Positions 17,548-25,993 of a DNA stretch of 64,000 bases are shown piece by piece. The notes below the pieces were generated by a model, which saw nothing but the letters and a program-made list of their open reading frames with translations, was not told the origin of the DNA and did no database searches. The position numbers and the translations under genes are program-made. The first letter of the stretch is position 1. The number at the start of each line of letters is the position of its first letter. The stretch is from Streptomyces sp. NBC_01217 (GTDB lineage Bacteria; Actinomycetota; Actinomycetes; Streptomycetales; Streptomycetaceae): the NCBI RefSeq assembly GCF_035994185.1, contig NZ_CP108538.1, forward strand, positions 1,426,001-1,490,000, given 5' to 3'.

Positions 17548-17817
17548 TCAGGGCGTGTCGCCCCGCCAGTCCCACAGGTCCCCATCGCCGCCCCTGGGCC
17601 CGTACTCCGCCCGGCCGCCCGGGCCGAACCGCCCGATTTCCGTGTTCAGCGCCGCGCCCTCGCGCAGTGCCGCCCCTGTCCAGCCGGTCACATCGAGGAG
17701 CAGCCCGTCGAGCGGGCCGCCCACCAACTCCCGGTAGGAGCGACCGGGCTGGGGTCCCGGGTCGGGATCGTCATGGTCGGCTCCGTACACGCGCCGCTGC
17801 CGCATCAGCTCGTCCAT
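17548..17817 (-). CDS. Small protein of unknown function (89 aa)
   Basis: Begins MDELMRQRRVYGADHDDPDPG and contains YRELVGGPLDGLLLDVTGW, followed by a Gly-rich charged tail ending WDWRGDTP. The codon use is typical of the genome and the protein looks soluble. I do not recognise a family. It is followed downstream, on the same strand, by the short LapA-like gene. Confidence 0.55.
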   Translation of the reverse strand: MDELMRQRRVYGADHDDPDPGPQPGRSYRELVGGPLDGLLLDVTGWTGAALREGAALNTEIGRFGPGGRAEYGPRGGDGDLWDWRGDTP

Positions 17818-17872
17818 GGGGGCAGGATCGCACCCGCCACTGACAATCGCAGGGCCGCCGGAAGCCTCACAG

Positions 17873-18092
17873 TCACCAGCGGCGCGTCAGGTGCCTCTCG
17901 ATGCCCGCGATCGTCTGCGCGTTGGACTCGAAGACGAGTCCCCGTATTCCGGCCGCTTCAGCCGCGGTGGTGTCAGCCGCGAAATCGTCGATGAGGAGAC
18001 AGTCCACGGGCCGCACCCCCAGCCGGGCACACGTCACTTCGAACGCGGCCGCTTCGGACTCGCAGACGCCGATCGAATGCCTCTGTCCGCAC
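17873..18092 (-). pseudogene. C-terminal remnant of a HAD-superfamily hydrolase
   Basis: Reading leftwards from about 18085 to the stop at 17873, the frame encodes SIGVCESEAAAFEVTCARL, RPVDCLLIDDFAADTTAAEAAG and GLVFESNAQTIAGIERHL. This is the motif III/IV end of a HAD hydrolase (conserved Lys region replaced, DD of motif IV present). The N-terminal half with the catalytic DxD and motif II is missing, and the upstream sequence has no matching frame. It is therefore a decayed fragment. Confidence 0.6.
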
Positions 18093-18250
18093 GGGGTCCA
18101 TCCCGGTCCGCCGCAACCCGTGCGCTGACCGGGGCATGGGTACGGGTACGCCCCCTGGCGCCGTCACCGTACCGCGTCCGGCCGTAGCGTTACGTGGCAG
18201 GGCGCGGCCCGGCACACTGGACGGGATCTCCCGGATCTTCCGGGTAGATG

Positions 18251-18264
18251 GGGCCGAAAGTCCC
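18251..18264. promoter_or_regulatory. DosR/DevR-like box upstream of the universal stress protein gene
   Basis: GGGCCGAAAGTCCC (reverse complement GGGACTTTCGGCCC) lies about 60 bases before the stress protein start. It closely resembles the dormancy-regulator box GGGACTTT..GTCCC of actinobacteria, whose targets include universal stress proteins. Function is inferred from the match and gene type. Confidence 0.5.
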
Positions 18265-18326
18265 TGCCGCAGGACGTGTCCGCGTACCAGCCTGGAACAT
18301 GTACCGCCGGAACCTGGAGGGAAATG

Positions 18327-19196
18327 ATGACCACCACCGAGCTTCCCGTGATCGCCGCCGTCGACGGCTCCTCGCACAGCCGCGAGGCGCTCGACTGGGC
18401 CGCCCGCGAAGCCGCCCGACGGGGGCTACCGCTGGTGATCGTGCACGCCCGGACGCCGAACCGGCGCATCGGCCAGGAGACGCAGCGGCGCGAGGCGGAG
18501 GAGTTGCTCACCCATTCCGTACGAAGGGTGTCGGGAATCGCTCCGGATCTGCACCCGACGACGCTCGCACCGCTGGACTTCCCTTCGGCTGCGCTCACCA
18601 CGCTCAGCGGTGACGCCTCGCTGGTGGTCGTCGGCTCGCGCGGGCTGGGCGGCTTCAGGTCCCTGATGCTCGGATCCAACAGTCTGGCGATCGCCTCCAT
18701 GGCCAAATGCCCCGTGGTCGTCATCCACGGCGGGCCGTCGGACGGGGACGAAGGGGAGGGGGAGACCGCGGAGGCCTTCCCGGACATCGTCGCGGGCGTG
18801 GCCGCCGACGAGAGCAGTGAGGCGGTGCTGGAATTCGCCTTCGCCACGACCGCTTCCCGGCCCGGTGCGCGGCTGCGGATCGTGCACGGCTGGACGATGT
18901 TCTCCTCGATGCTGTCCGGCGGCCCCGTCTTCGACCGGGACGCGGCGGCAGGCGCGGCCGCACGGACCCTCGCCGAAGTCACTGCCGGCTGGCGGGAGAA
19001 GTATCCGCAGGTCGAGGTCGTCAAGGAGCCGGTCGCCGGCTCTGCCTCACGCACCCTGGTAACGGCCTCGGCGACCGCGGCGCTGACCGTGATCGGGCGG
19101 CGCAAGGGCGGCGAGTCCCTCGGCCTCGGGCTCTCCCCCGTCGCACAGACCACGCTCACGCATGCGCTGGGCCCGGTGGCCGTGGTGCCCTGCTGA
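18327..19196 (+). CDS. Universal stress protein with two UspA domains
   Basis: About 289 residues comprising two UspA domains: VIAAVDGSSHSREALDWAAREAARRGLPLVIVHA at the N-terminus ending with LVVVGSRGLGGFRSLMLGSNSLAIASMAKCPVVVI, then a second domain starting IVAGVAADESSEAVLEFAFA and ending VIGRRKGG...THALGPVAVVPC. The first domain has the GxxG(x9)GS/N ATP-binding signature. Two ATGs at 18324 and 18327 are adjacent; the second has the better spacing from GGAGG. A DosR-like box lies upstream, suggesting hypoxia or NO control. Confidence 0.88.
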   Translation: MTTTELPVIAAVDGSSHSREALDWAAREAARRGLPLVIVHARTPNRRIGQETQRREAEELLTHSVRRVSGIAPDLHPTTLAPLDFPSAALTTLSGDASLVVVGSRGLGGFRSLMLGSNSLAIASMAKCPVVVIHGGPSDGDEGEGETAEAFPDIVAGVAADESSEAVLEFAFATTASRPGARLRIVHGWTMFSSMLSGGPVFDRDAAAGAAARTLAEVTAGWREKYPQVEVVKEPVAGSASRTLVTASATAALTVIGRRKGGESLGLGLSPVAQTTLTHALGPVAVVPC

Positions 19197-19265
19197 CAGG
19201 CGGTGCAGGCCCGTCGTGCGTGCGCACCCCTTGGCCTGGCACGCCGACGGGCAGACACTGAGCCG

Positions 19266-19763
19266 ATGACGCAGCGCGTGGATCTCTCGACGGTGATGGA
19301 CCGGCTCTCCATCGATGCAGTGATCACCGGCTATGCGAGGGCGGTGGACGACGGCGAATGGGCGGACTACCAGGCCCTGTTCGCCGCGGACGGGCGCGCC
19401 GACTACCGCGGCGCGGGCGGAATCGAAGGACCTGCCGCCGAGGTCGCCGAGTGGCTCGCGGAGACCATGCGGCTCTTCCCCGTACGCCAGCATCTGATCG
19501 TCAACCGACTGCTCGATCTCCAGGACCTGGGCGGCTACCCGGGCGACCGCGCCGAGGTCCGGGCCGACTATCTCAACCCGATGCGCCTGGAGGGCGCGGC
19601 AAACAATGAGAACAGCGCCGAAGGACGGGCCACCGCACCCAACTTCGTCTCCGGCGGGCGGTACGCCTTCACACTGTCGCGCACGGGAAACGGCTGGCGC
19701 ATCCGAACCGTCACCGTCCACGAGAAGTGGCGCGGCGCGGCGGACTCGCTGAGCGCACGCTGA
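19266..19763 (+). CDS. SnoaL-like (NTF2-fold) protein
   Basis: A 165-residue protein starting at ATG 19266 with the SnoaL_4 pattern: DRLSIDAVITGYARAVDDGEWADYQALFAADGRADY, then RLFPVRQHLIVNRLL and a C-terminal GWRIRTVTVHEKW. The NTF2 fold is used by cyclases, dehydratases and ring-hydroxylating beta subunits, but the catalytic residues vary and the reaction is unknown. It lies between the stress protein and lnt genes on the same strand. Confidence 0.8.
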   Translation: MTQRVDLSTVMDRLSIDAVITGYARAVDDGEWADYQALFAADGRADYRGAGGIEGPAAEVAEWLAETMRLFPVRQHLIVNRLLDLQDLGGYPGDRAEVRADYLNPMRLEGAANNENSAEGRATAPNFVSGGRYAFTLSRTGNGWRIRTVTVHEKWRGAADSLSAR

Positions 19764-19860
19764 CTCCGCCACCGGTGCTTTCGCTCTACCGCTCCGGGGA
19801 AGAACTGCGGAACGCGGGACCACGGGGGACACTGCGATCAGCAGGACGAGGAGGCGCGGC

Positions 19861-21492
19861 ATGCGGATTCCGGCCGGTCGGCGCAAGCAGTGGGAGCGGT
19901 TGCCGCGGTCCGGCCGGTGGCGCGGCTGCCTCGCGCTGCTCGCCGGTGCGCTGCCCGCGCTCGCGTTCCCGGCCCCTTCGCTGTGGTGGCTCGCCTATGT
20001 GGCTCTGGTGCCGTGGCTGCTGCTGATCCGGTCCGCCGGTACGGGGGGCCGGGCGGCGCTGGACGGCTGGCTCGGCGGGATCGGCTATCTGCTGGCCGTG
20101 CATCACTGGCTGATGCCGAGTCTCCATGTGTTCATCGTGATCCTGGCGGCCCTGCTCGGTCTGCTGTGGGCGCCGTGGGGGCTGCTGGTCTTCCGGATGC
20201 TGCGTGGGCCGGTTTCCGGCGCAGCCGCCGCGGCCGCGGTCGTCGTGGTGCCGTGCGGCTGGCTGATGATCGAGCTGGCCCGCTCCTGGGACGGGCTCGG
20301 CGGTCCCTGGGGGCTGCTCGGCGCGAGTCAGTGGGAGGTGGCTCCGGCACTCCGTGTTGCATCCGTCGGCGGGATGTGGCTGGTGAGTCTTCTGGTGGTC
20401 GCGGTGAACACCGCCGTCACGCTGCTGTTCGTGGCCGCCGCCGCCCGTACGGCCGCCGTCGTCGGCCTCGTGGTGTGCGCCCTGGCCGTGGGGGCGATGG
20501 CGCAGTGGGCACCACGGCCCGAGCGGTCCGGCGTGGCCAGGATCGCCGTTGTGCAGCCGGGGGTGGTCGCGGGTCCCCACAGCGTCGAGCGCCGGCTCGC
20601 CGTCAGTGAGCGGCTGACCGGCTCGCTGGCGGGGCGCGGCCTCGATCTGGTGGTGTGGGGCGAGAGCAGCGTCGGTGTCGATCTCTCCCGGCATCCGGAG
20701 ATCACCGCCCGGATCGCGGCCCTTTCGCGTCGGGTGGGCGCGGATGTGCTGGTCAATATGGACGCCCGGCAGACGGACGGATCGGGGCGGGCGGGGATCT
20801 TCAAGTCCGCTGTGCTGGTGGGTCCGGACGGGCTGACCGGGCAGCGTTACGACAAGATGCGGCTGGTGCCGTTCGGCGAGTACATCCCGGCCCGTTCGGT
20901 GCTCGGCTGGGCCACGTCCCTGGGCAAGGCGGCGGGCGAGGACCGGCTGCGGGGCTCCCGGCAGGTGACGATGTCGATTCCTGGAGCCGACGGAGGCGGG
21001 GGATTGCGCATCGGGCCGCTGATCTGCTTCGAGTCCGCGTTCCCCGACATGAGCCGGAATCTGACCCGGGACGGTGCACAAGTGCTGGTCGACCAGTCGT
21101 CGACCTCGACGTTCCAGCACAGCTGGGCACCTGCGCAGCACGCCTCGCTCGGGGCGCTGCGGGCCGCCGAGAACGGACGCCCGATGGTGCATGCGACGCT
21201 CACCGGGGTCAGTGCGGTGTACGGCCCGCTGGGCGAGCGGATCGGTGCCCCGCTCGGTACGGATACGAGCGCGGCCGCCGTGTTCGACGTACCGCTGGCG
21301 TCCGGCACGACGCTGTATGTGCGGCTGGGCGACTGGGCGGTGCACGGGGCGGGCGCGGTACTGATCGTGTTCTGCGCGTTCGAAGGGGTGCGGTCGCTCA
21401 GGAGGCGTGAGCGGGTCGGTCCGTCCGGTGCCGGTGGCGGGGCCCCGGCGGCTCCCTCGCACGGCGAGCCGGCCGGTCGCCCCGGGCCCTGA
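19861..21492 (+). CDS. lnt: Apolipoprotein N-acyltransferase
   Basis: A 543-residue enzyme that N-acylates the diacylglyceryl-cysteine of lipoproteins at the outer face of the membrane. Several N-terminal membrane helices (residues 20-215) precede a nitrilase-fold domain with the full catalytic triad: Glu268 in VWGESS, Lys332 in YDKMRLVPFGEY and Cys389 in LICFESAFP. A final helix near 447-465 precedes a Pro/Gly-rich tail. A GAGGAGGCGCGGC ribosome site precedes ATG 19861. Streptomycetes often have two lnt genes; this one appears intact. Confidence 0.92.
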   Translation: MRIPAGRRKQWERLPRSGRWRGCLALLAGALPALAFPAPSLWWLAYVALVPWLLLIRSAGTGGRAALDGWLGGIGYLLAVHHWLMPSLHVFIVILAALLGLLWAPWGLLVFRMLRGPVSGAAAAAAVVVVPCGWLMIELARSWDGLGGPWGLLGASQWEVAPALRVASVGGMWLVSLLVVAVNTAVTLLFVAAAARTAAVVGLVVCALAVGAMAQWAPRPERSGVARIAVVQPGVVAGPHSVERRLAVSERLTGSLAGRGLDLVVWGESSVGVDLSRHPEITARIAALSRRVGADVLVNMDARQTDGSGRAGIFKSAVLVGPDGLTGQRYDKMRLVPFGEYIPARSVLGWATSLGKAAGEDRLRGSRQVTMSIPGADGGGGLRIGPLICFESAFPDMSRNLTRDGAQVLVDQSSTSTFQHSWAPAQHASLGALRAAENGRPMVHATLTGVSAVYGPLGERIGAPLGTDTSAAAVFDVPLASGTTLYVRLGDWAVHGAGAVLIVFCAFEGVRSLRRRERVGPSGAGGGAPAAPSHGEPAGRPGP

Positions 21493-21511
21493 ACCCGCAA
21501 GGCCGGTCGGA

Positions 21512-21859
21512 CTATCCGGGGCCGTTCACGGAGACGATGTGGCCCTGGGCGTCGACGGTGAGCGAGACCCGTTCGACCTTGTTGGTGACGGCCAGCACCA
21601 GCCAGACGGCGCCCCAGAGGAAGCAGGTGAACACCATCAGTAGGGCGTGCAGCACGTGGTTCAGCGGCCGGCCCCGGACCATGACGACCTGGGTCTCGGA
21701 TCGTGACTCAACCCGCCAGCCGCTCGCGATCCGCTGATTGACCGCCCAGTCGAGAATCAGCCCGCGCTGCATCGCGTCGGGCGGCCGCCCGTCGGCCGAG
21801 TAGTAGCCGGGCGGCGGCTGGAGTGCTCCCCAGCCCTTTGGCTCGTCGTGGGGCCTCAC
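21512..21859 (-). CDS. Small membrane protein of unknown function (115 aa)
   Basis: The N-terminal half is soluble (MRPHDEPKGWGALQPPPGYYS; AVNQRIASGWRVESRSETQVVMVRGRP) and is followed by one hydrophobic segment, HALLMVFTCFLWGAVWLVLAV, then a short beta-rich end VSLTVDAQGHIVSVNGPG. Such proteins with RVESRTxxxxVxVxGxxxNH before a TM helix are common in actinobacteria and unassigned. It converges with lnt. Confidence 0.7.
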   Translation of the reverse strand: MRPHDEPKGWGALQPPPGYYSADGRPPDAMQRGLILDWAVNQRIASGWRVESRSETQVVMVRGRPLNHVLHALLMVFTCFLWGAVWLVLAVTNKVERVSLTVDAQGHIVSVNGPG

Positions 21860-21938
21860 CAGGTCACCTCCACGGGCCGATGGTCCATCTCCCCAGCCTG
21901 CCCCGGAGCACGGCCCGACGCATCCCGGCCGACGGGGC

Positions 21939-22838
21939 CTAGGCGCAGTCCAGGTCGCGCAGGATGCGCTCGCACAGCTCGTGCGTCCGCAGGGCGTCGT
22001 GGGCGCTCAGCACCTTTCCGGCCCGTACGGCGTCCAGGAAGGACAGCACGCTCTGTTCGATGCCGCGCTGACGGGCCACCGGCACCCAGTCGCCGCGCCG
22101 CCGTACGGTCGGCTGTCCCTTGTGGTCGATCACCTCGGCGAGGTTGACGACCTCGCGCTTGGAGTCCTGACCCGAGATCTCCAGCCGTTCCTCGGTCGAG
22201 CCGCTGAGCCGGTTCATCGCGCCGATGGCGGTGAATCCGTCACCGGCCAACTGCAGCACGACATGGTGCATCAGACCGTCACGGATCCTGGCCTGTACGA
22301 CGGTGTGCTCGATCGGCCCCGGAACCAGGAAGCGCAGGGTGTCGACGACATGGATGAAGTCGTCGAGCACCATGGTGCGCGGATCCTCGGGCAGACCGAC
22401 CCGGTTCTTCTGCATGAGGATCAGCTCGCGCGGATGCTCGGCGCACTGCGCGTAGCCGGGCGCGACCCTGCGGTTGAAACCGATGGCGAGGCTCACCGCA
22501 CGCTCTTCGGCAAGGCTCACCAGCCGCTCGGAATCGGCGAGTTGATAGGCCAGCGGCTTGTCGACGTATGTGGCGACGCCCGCTTCCAGCAGCCGGCCCA
22601 CGATCTGTGGGTGTACGGCGGTGGGCGCGTGGACGAACGCGGCGTCCAGGCCCTGGGCAAGCAGCGATTCGAGGTCGGCGTGGCGCTGTCCGGACGGGAT
22701 CCGATGGGTCTCGGCGACCGCGGTCAGGGTGGCGGGGGTACGGGTCTGCAGATGCAGTTCGACCCCGGGCAGGGTTGTCAGAACCGGCAGATACGCCTTC
22801 TGCGCGATGTCGCCGAGCCCGATGCAGCCGACCTTCAC
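21939..22838 (-). CDS. Gfo/Idh/MocA family oxidoreductase
   Basis: A 299-residue NAD(P)-dependent dehydrogenase. The Rossmann motif GCIGLGDIAQKAYLPVL is at the N-terminus, and YVDKPLAYQLADSERLVSLAEE contains the conserved EKP/DKP lysine. FNRRVAPGYAQC and DDFIHVVDTLRFLVPG fit the C-terminal substrate domain. The start is GTG 22838 with GGGAG nearby; ATG-like upstream codons lack similarity. Substrate is probably a sugar or cyclitol, not determined. Confidence 0.87.
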   Translation of the reverse strand: MKVGCIGLGDIAQKAYLPVLTTLPGVELHLQTRTPATLTAVAETHRIPSGQRHADLESLLAQGLDAAFVHAPTAVHPQIVGRLLEAGVATYVDKPLAYQLADSERLVSLAEERAVSLAIGFNRRVAPGYAQCAEHPRELILMQKNRVGLPEDPRTMVLDDFIHVVDTLRFLVPGPIEHTVVQARIRDGLMHHVVLQLAGDGFTAIGAMNRLSGSTEERLEISGQDSKREVVNLAEVIDHKGQPTVRRRGDWVPVARQRGIEQSVLSFLDAVRAGKVLSAHDALRTHELCERILRDLDCA

Positions 22839-22883
22839 AGGGGTCTCCCTCTCGCTGATCCGCACCGGCCGGTGCGGTGTCCA

Positions 22884-24098
22884 CTACCGCGGTGGCCTGT
22901 GGGTGTCCTTCGTCCGGGCAGCATACGTGTGCTGCGGCGGGCGCCAGTCGGCGATGCCGTCGAAGGTGCGCAGGACGAGCGTGGGCCCGAGCCGCGAGGC
23001 GGTGGACATCAGGACGTCGCGCAGCGCCACGGCCGGGGCGCTGGTCAGGCGCATCAGCCGGGCGGCCTGTGCGGCTTTGCGGACGATGGCCGATGTGCGG
23101 GGCAGCCGGTCGGCGGTGTACGCCGCCAGGCCGGCGCCCAGGTCCCCGCCCGGCGTCACATGATGGGTGAGCACTATCGCGTCCTCGACCGCCTGGTTGC
23201 CGCCCTGGCCGAGGCTGGGTGCCATGGCGTGGGCGGAGTCGCCGACGAGTACGGTGCGGCCGCGGTGGAAGGACGGCAGGGGATCGATCAGCTGGTGGAC
23301 GTCGTTGCGGAGCACCTGGCCGGGCTCGGCGGCGGCGATGATCGAGGGGATCGGGTCGTGCCAACTCCCGAACCGGCGCAGCAGTTCCGCCTTCTCGCCG
23401 TCGGCGGCATGGGCTCCGGCGGGGGCGACGGCCGCTCCGTAGGCATAGATCCGGCCGTCCTTGAGCGGCTGGGTGCCCCAGAGGGCGCCACGCCCCCAGG
23501 TCTCGTGCGGGACGAAAGGCCGCTCGGTCGCGGGGACGACGATGCGCCAGGTGGTGAATCCGGCGTACGTGGGTCCGGGGTGGGCCGGGAAGAGTGCGCC
23601 GCGTACGCCCGAGTTGATGCCGTCGGCACCGACGACGAGGTCGGCCTCGATGTCCCCGGCCGCCGTCCGGACCACGGCCCGCGCGCCGTCCACCGTGCCC
23701 GGGTCCAGGAGCTCCGCGGCGGCATCGGTACGCACGGCCGAGCCGGGCAGCCGGGCCACGAGTCGGTCGACGAAGTCGGCCCGGTGCAGCAGGACGATCG
23801 GTCCGCCGAACCGCTCCGTCGCGGCGGCGCTGTCCATACGGGAGAGCCAGCGGCCGCCGGGGTTGCGCATGCCGCCCGCGCCCTGCCAGGCGGCGAGGGA
23901 CCTGATCTCGTCGCCGAGGCCGATGACATCCAGGGCGCGGTGGGCGTTGGGGGCCAGGGCGATTGCGGCGCCGACGGGTTCCAGGGAGGCCGCGCGCTCC
24001 AGCACGGTGACCTGCCAGCCGCAGCCGTGCAGGGCCACCGCCGCGGTGAGGCCTCCGATTCCGCTGCCGATGACGACGACATGGGGTTGTTCCATCAC
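22884..24098 (-). CDS. FAD-dependent monooxygenase (salicylate hydroxylase-like)
   Basis: A 404-residue group A flavoprotein monooxygenase. GSGIGGLTAAVAL at 11-23 is the ADP-binding GxGxxG motif, VLERAASLEPVGAAIALAPNAHRAL follows, and TVLVGDSAHAMAPSLGQGGNQAVEDAIVL is the second FAD-binding GD motif. It probably hydroxylates an aromatic or similar substrate with NAD(P)H and O2. It is divergent from a TetR gene with two palindromic operators between them, implying ligand-induced expression. Confidence 0.9.
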   Translation of the reverse strand: MMEQPHVVVIGSGIGGLTAAVALHGCGWQVTVLERAASLEPVGAAIALAPNAHRALDVIGLGDEIRSLAAWQGAGGMRNPGGRWLSRMDSAAATERFGGPIVLLHRADFVDRLVARLPGSAVRTDAAAELLDPGTVDGARAVVRTAAGDIEADLVVGADGINSGVRGALFPAHPGPTYAGFTTWRIVVPATERPFVPHETWGRGALWGTQPLKDGRIYAYGAAVAPAGAHAADGEKAELLRRFGSWHDPIPSIIAAAEPGQVLRNDVHQLIDPLPSFHRGRTVLVGDSAHAMAPSLGQGGNQAVEDAIVLTHHVTPGGDLGAGLAAYTADRLPRTSAIVRKAAQAARLMRLTSAPAVALRDVLMSTASRLGPTLVLRTFDGIADWRPPQHTYAARTKDTHRPPR

Positions 24099-24109
24099 TC
24101 CTCCTGGAA

Positions 24110-24151
24110 ACTACAGTTGTAGTGAGAGCTTCACCGTACTACAGCTGTAGT
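24110..24151. promoter_or_regulatory. Pair of palindromic TetR operators
   Basis: ACTACAGTTGTAGT (24110-24123; six-base arms match, centre GT) and ACTACAGCTGTAGT (24138-24151; perfect 14-bp palindrome) are 28 bp apart centre to centre, in the 73-bp gap between the monooxygenase and TetR genes. Repetition of one motif in such a gap is strong evidence for TetR control of both genes. Confidence 0.8.
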
Positions 24152-24171
24152 TGAGACGGTAGGTTGGCCCC

Positions 24172-24789
24172 ATGGCCACACGCACCACCGGCACCGCCCG
24201 GGCCGATCTCATTACCGATGCCGCCCTCGCGCTCCTCGTCGAACGCGGGATGCGCGGCCTGACCCACCGCGCGGTGGACGAGCGCGCCGGACTCCCCCAG
24301 GGCTCGACGTCCAATTACGCACGCACCCGGCAGTCCCTGCTGGAGGCGACGGTGCGACGACTGGCGGAGCGCGAGGCACGGGTGCTAGCCCCCGGGGAAC
24401 TGCCGGTTCCGGGCGCCGGAGAGACGGCCGGCCCGCAAGCGCTGGTCGCCGCTCTCGCGCTCGCCCTGCACCGGTATCTCACCCGCCACCCCGAACTGCT
24501 CATCTGCCGCTACGAGCTGGCCCTTGAGGCGACCCGCCGCCCGGAGCTGCGGGAGTTCTTCGACGCGACGGGCCGGCAGTTCCGCCAACCGTTGATGACG
24601 CTGATGACGGCGGCCGGTTCGGCCGAGCCCGAGCGGCACACCCTGTCCCTGGTGGCCTGGTGCGAGGGGCTGATGTTCTCGTGCGCCGCGGGCTCGTTCC
24701 ACCGCTCCGTACCGACCGAGGAGGAACTGCGCACCGGCTTCGCCGAACTGCTGCGCGGGATGCTGGGACCGCAGTGGGCGCTGCGCTGA
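24172..24789 (+). CDS. TetR family transcriptional regulator
   Basis: A 205-residue TetR-type repressor: helix-turn-helix in ARADLITDAALALLVERGMRGLTHRAVDERAGLPQGSTSNYARTRQSLLEA (residues 8-58), then a helical effector domain with the C-terminal TetR_C-like segment of drug- and flavin-enzyme regulators. ATG 24172 lies 20 bases after the second operator palindrome. Expected to repress itself and the divergent monooxygenase. Confidence 0.9.
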   Translation: MATRTTGTARADLITDAALALLVERGMRGLTHRAVDERAGLPQGSTSNYARTRQSLLEATVRRLAEREARVLAPGELPVPGAGETAGPQALVAALALALHRYLTRHPELLICRYELALEATRRPELREFFDATGRQFRQPLMTLMTAAGSAEPERHTLSLVAWCEGLMFSCAAGSFHRSVPTEEELRTGFAELLRGMLGPQWALR

Positions 24790-24864
24790 CCGGGGTCACT
24801 CGTGCGGGCCAATCCCGGCTTCCCGGCTTACGGAGAACCGGGTCCGCACAGCAGAGTTGATCAG

Positions 24865-25317
24865 GTGCAACGAACCAGTACCACCGTGAAGCTCCTGGTC
24901 GGCGTGGCGGTCACGACACTGTCCGGCTGTGTGTCCGTGGCCGGGCAGGCGGACGCTCCGTCCCGCCCCGCGGCCGAGAGACCCGCCCAGGACCTGGCGC
25001 CACAGATCGGCCGGCCACCCGTCCATGACAGTCTGGAGGCCGTACCGGCCCGCGAGCCGTCCGCCTCCGCTTCCGCCCGGGTGTCCGGCGCGCCGCCGGA
25101 CACCCGGCGCCCCGCGCCCCGCCCACCGCGGCAGCACACGTACCCCGGGACGGCGCAGCACCGGCCGCGTCAGGCCCCACCCGCCGTGACCGCGCCCGCC
25201 CCGCCCCTGCCGGCCCCCGTCACGGGGAAGGACGTCTGCGCACTGGGACGGGGGTACGGGAAGTGGCCGGCGGGCAGTCCGCAGTCCCGTATCTGCGAGG
25301 AGACCTACGGCCACTGA
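24865..25317 (+). CDS. Short Pro-rich lipoprotein
   Basis: About 150 residues starting at GTG 24865. The signal peptide LLVGVAVTTLSGC ends in lipobox LSGC, and the middle is a long Pro/Arg/Ala-rich linker (APRPPRQHTYPG and similar). The end, GKDVCALGRGYGKWPAGSPQSRICEETYG, is a small conserved module with two cysteines that probably form a disulfide. Membrane-anchored, extracellular; function unknown. Confidence 0.7.
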   Translation: MQRTSTTVKLLVGVAVTTLSGCVSVAGQADAPSRPAAERPAQDLAPQIGRPPVHDSLEAVPAREPSASASARVSGAPPDTRRPAPRPPRQHTYPGTAQHRPRQAPPAVTAPAPPLPAPVTGKDVCALGRGYGKWPAGSPQSRICEETYGH

Positions 25318-25336
25318 GCCCGGCAGGAAAGAGGAC

Positions 25337-25374
25337 GAGCGGTGGCCCGTCCGCCCCCGGACGGGCCACCGCTC
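25337..25374. terminator. Bidirectional terminator hairpin
   Basis: Perfect 17-bp stem (25337-25353 with 25358-25374, loop CCCC) between convergent genes; its right arm reaches into the stop codon of the next gene. Confidence 0.8.
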
Positions 25375-25858
25375 ACAGCTCCAGGAGCCTCAGCTCCAGC
25401 CGCGCGATCGCCGCGCGGACCCCTCCCCTGTATCCGTCGTCCGCCCCGTCGTCCGCGAGCACACCGGAGGCGGCGCGCGCCCGGTCCAGATGGATCCTGG
25501 CCGCATCGGGCCGGTCGAGCTTCACATAGTCGGCGGCGAGGTTGAGATGGAGCGAGGGATAGAACGCCCGCACCGCGAGCGCGTCGGAGTGCTGTGCGGC
25601 GCGCTCGTCGGTCAGGCTGCCGGCCGCGGTCAGTGCCCTCAGGTCCCAGGCCAGCTCATCCCCGGGGTCGTCCTGGGTGTCGGCCATGTAGTGGGCGAGG
25701 GTGCACCGGTGCAGGGCGTCGCCGTTCTCGCCGATCTCCGACCAGAGCTCGCCGAAGCGGTTGCGGGCCTCCTCCCGGTCGCCGCCGTGCAGCAGCATGA
25801 CCGCCTGGCCGATCCTGGTCATGACGGCATCCTTCGATGTCTCCCGCTGCTCCGTCAC
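25373..25858 (-). CDS. Tetratricopeptide-like helical protein
   Basis: A start at GTG 25858 with a GGGAGG site gives 161 residues. The sequence is all helical with TPR-like spacing: IGQAVMLLHGGDREEARNRFGELWSEIGENGDALHRCTLAHYMAD, then FYPSLHLNLAADYVKLDRPDAARIHLDRARAA. Probably a protein-interaction scaffold; no enzymatic motif. The longer frame to 25957 has no support upstream of the GTG. Confidence 0.75.
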   Translation of the reverse strand: MTEQRETSKDAVMTRIGQAVMLLHGGDREEARNRFGELWSEIGENGDALHRCTLAHYMADTQDDPGDELAWDLRALTAAGSLTDERAAQHSDALAVRAFYPSLHLNLAADYVKLDRPDAARIHLDRARAASGVLADDGADDGYRGGVRAAIARLELRLLEL

Positions 25859-25993
25859 TGCGGCCTCCCTGTCCACGTCCACCCGGTTCCGTTCGACGCT
25901 AGCCCGAGCCGCGGCCAATCCCGCTGAGGCTCGGGCGGGCGCCCCGGACCTGTCCACCGGGCGCCCACCGCCGGCCGGACCGCAGCCGCGGCC

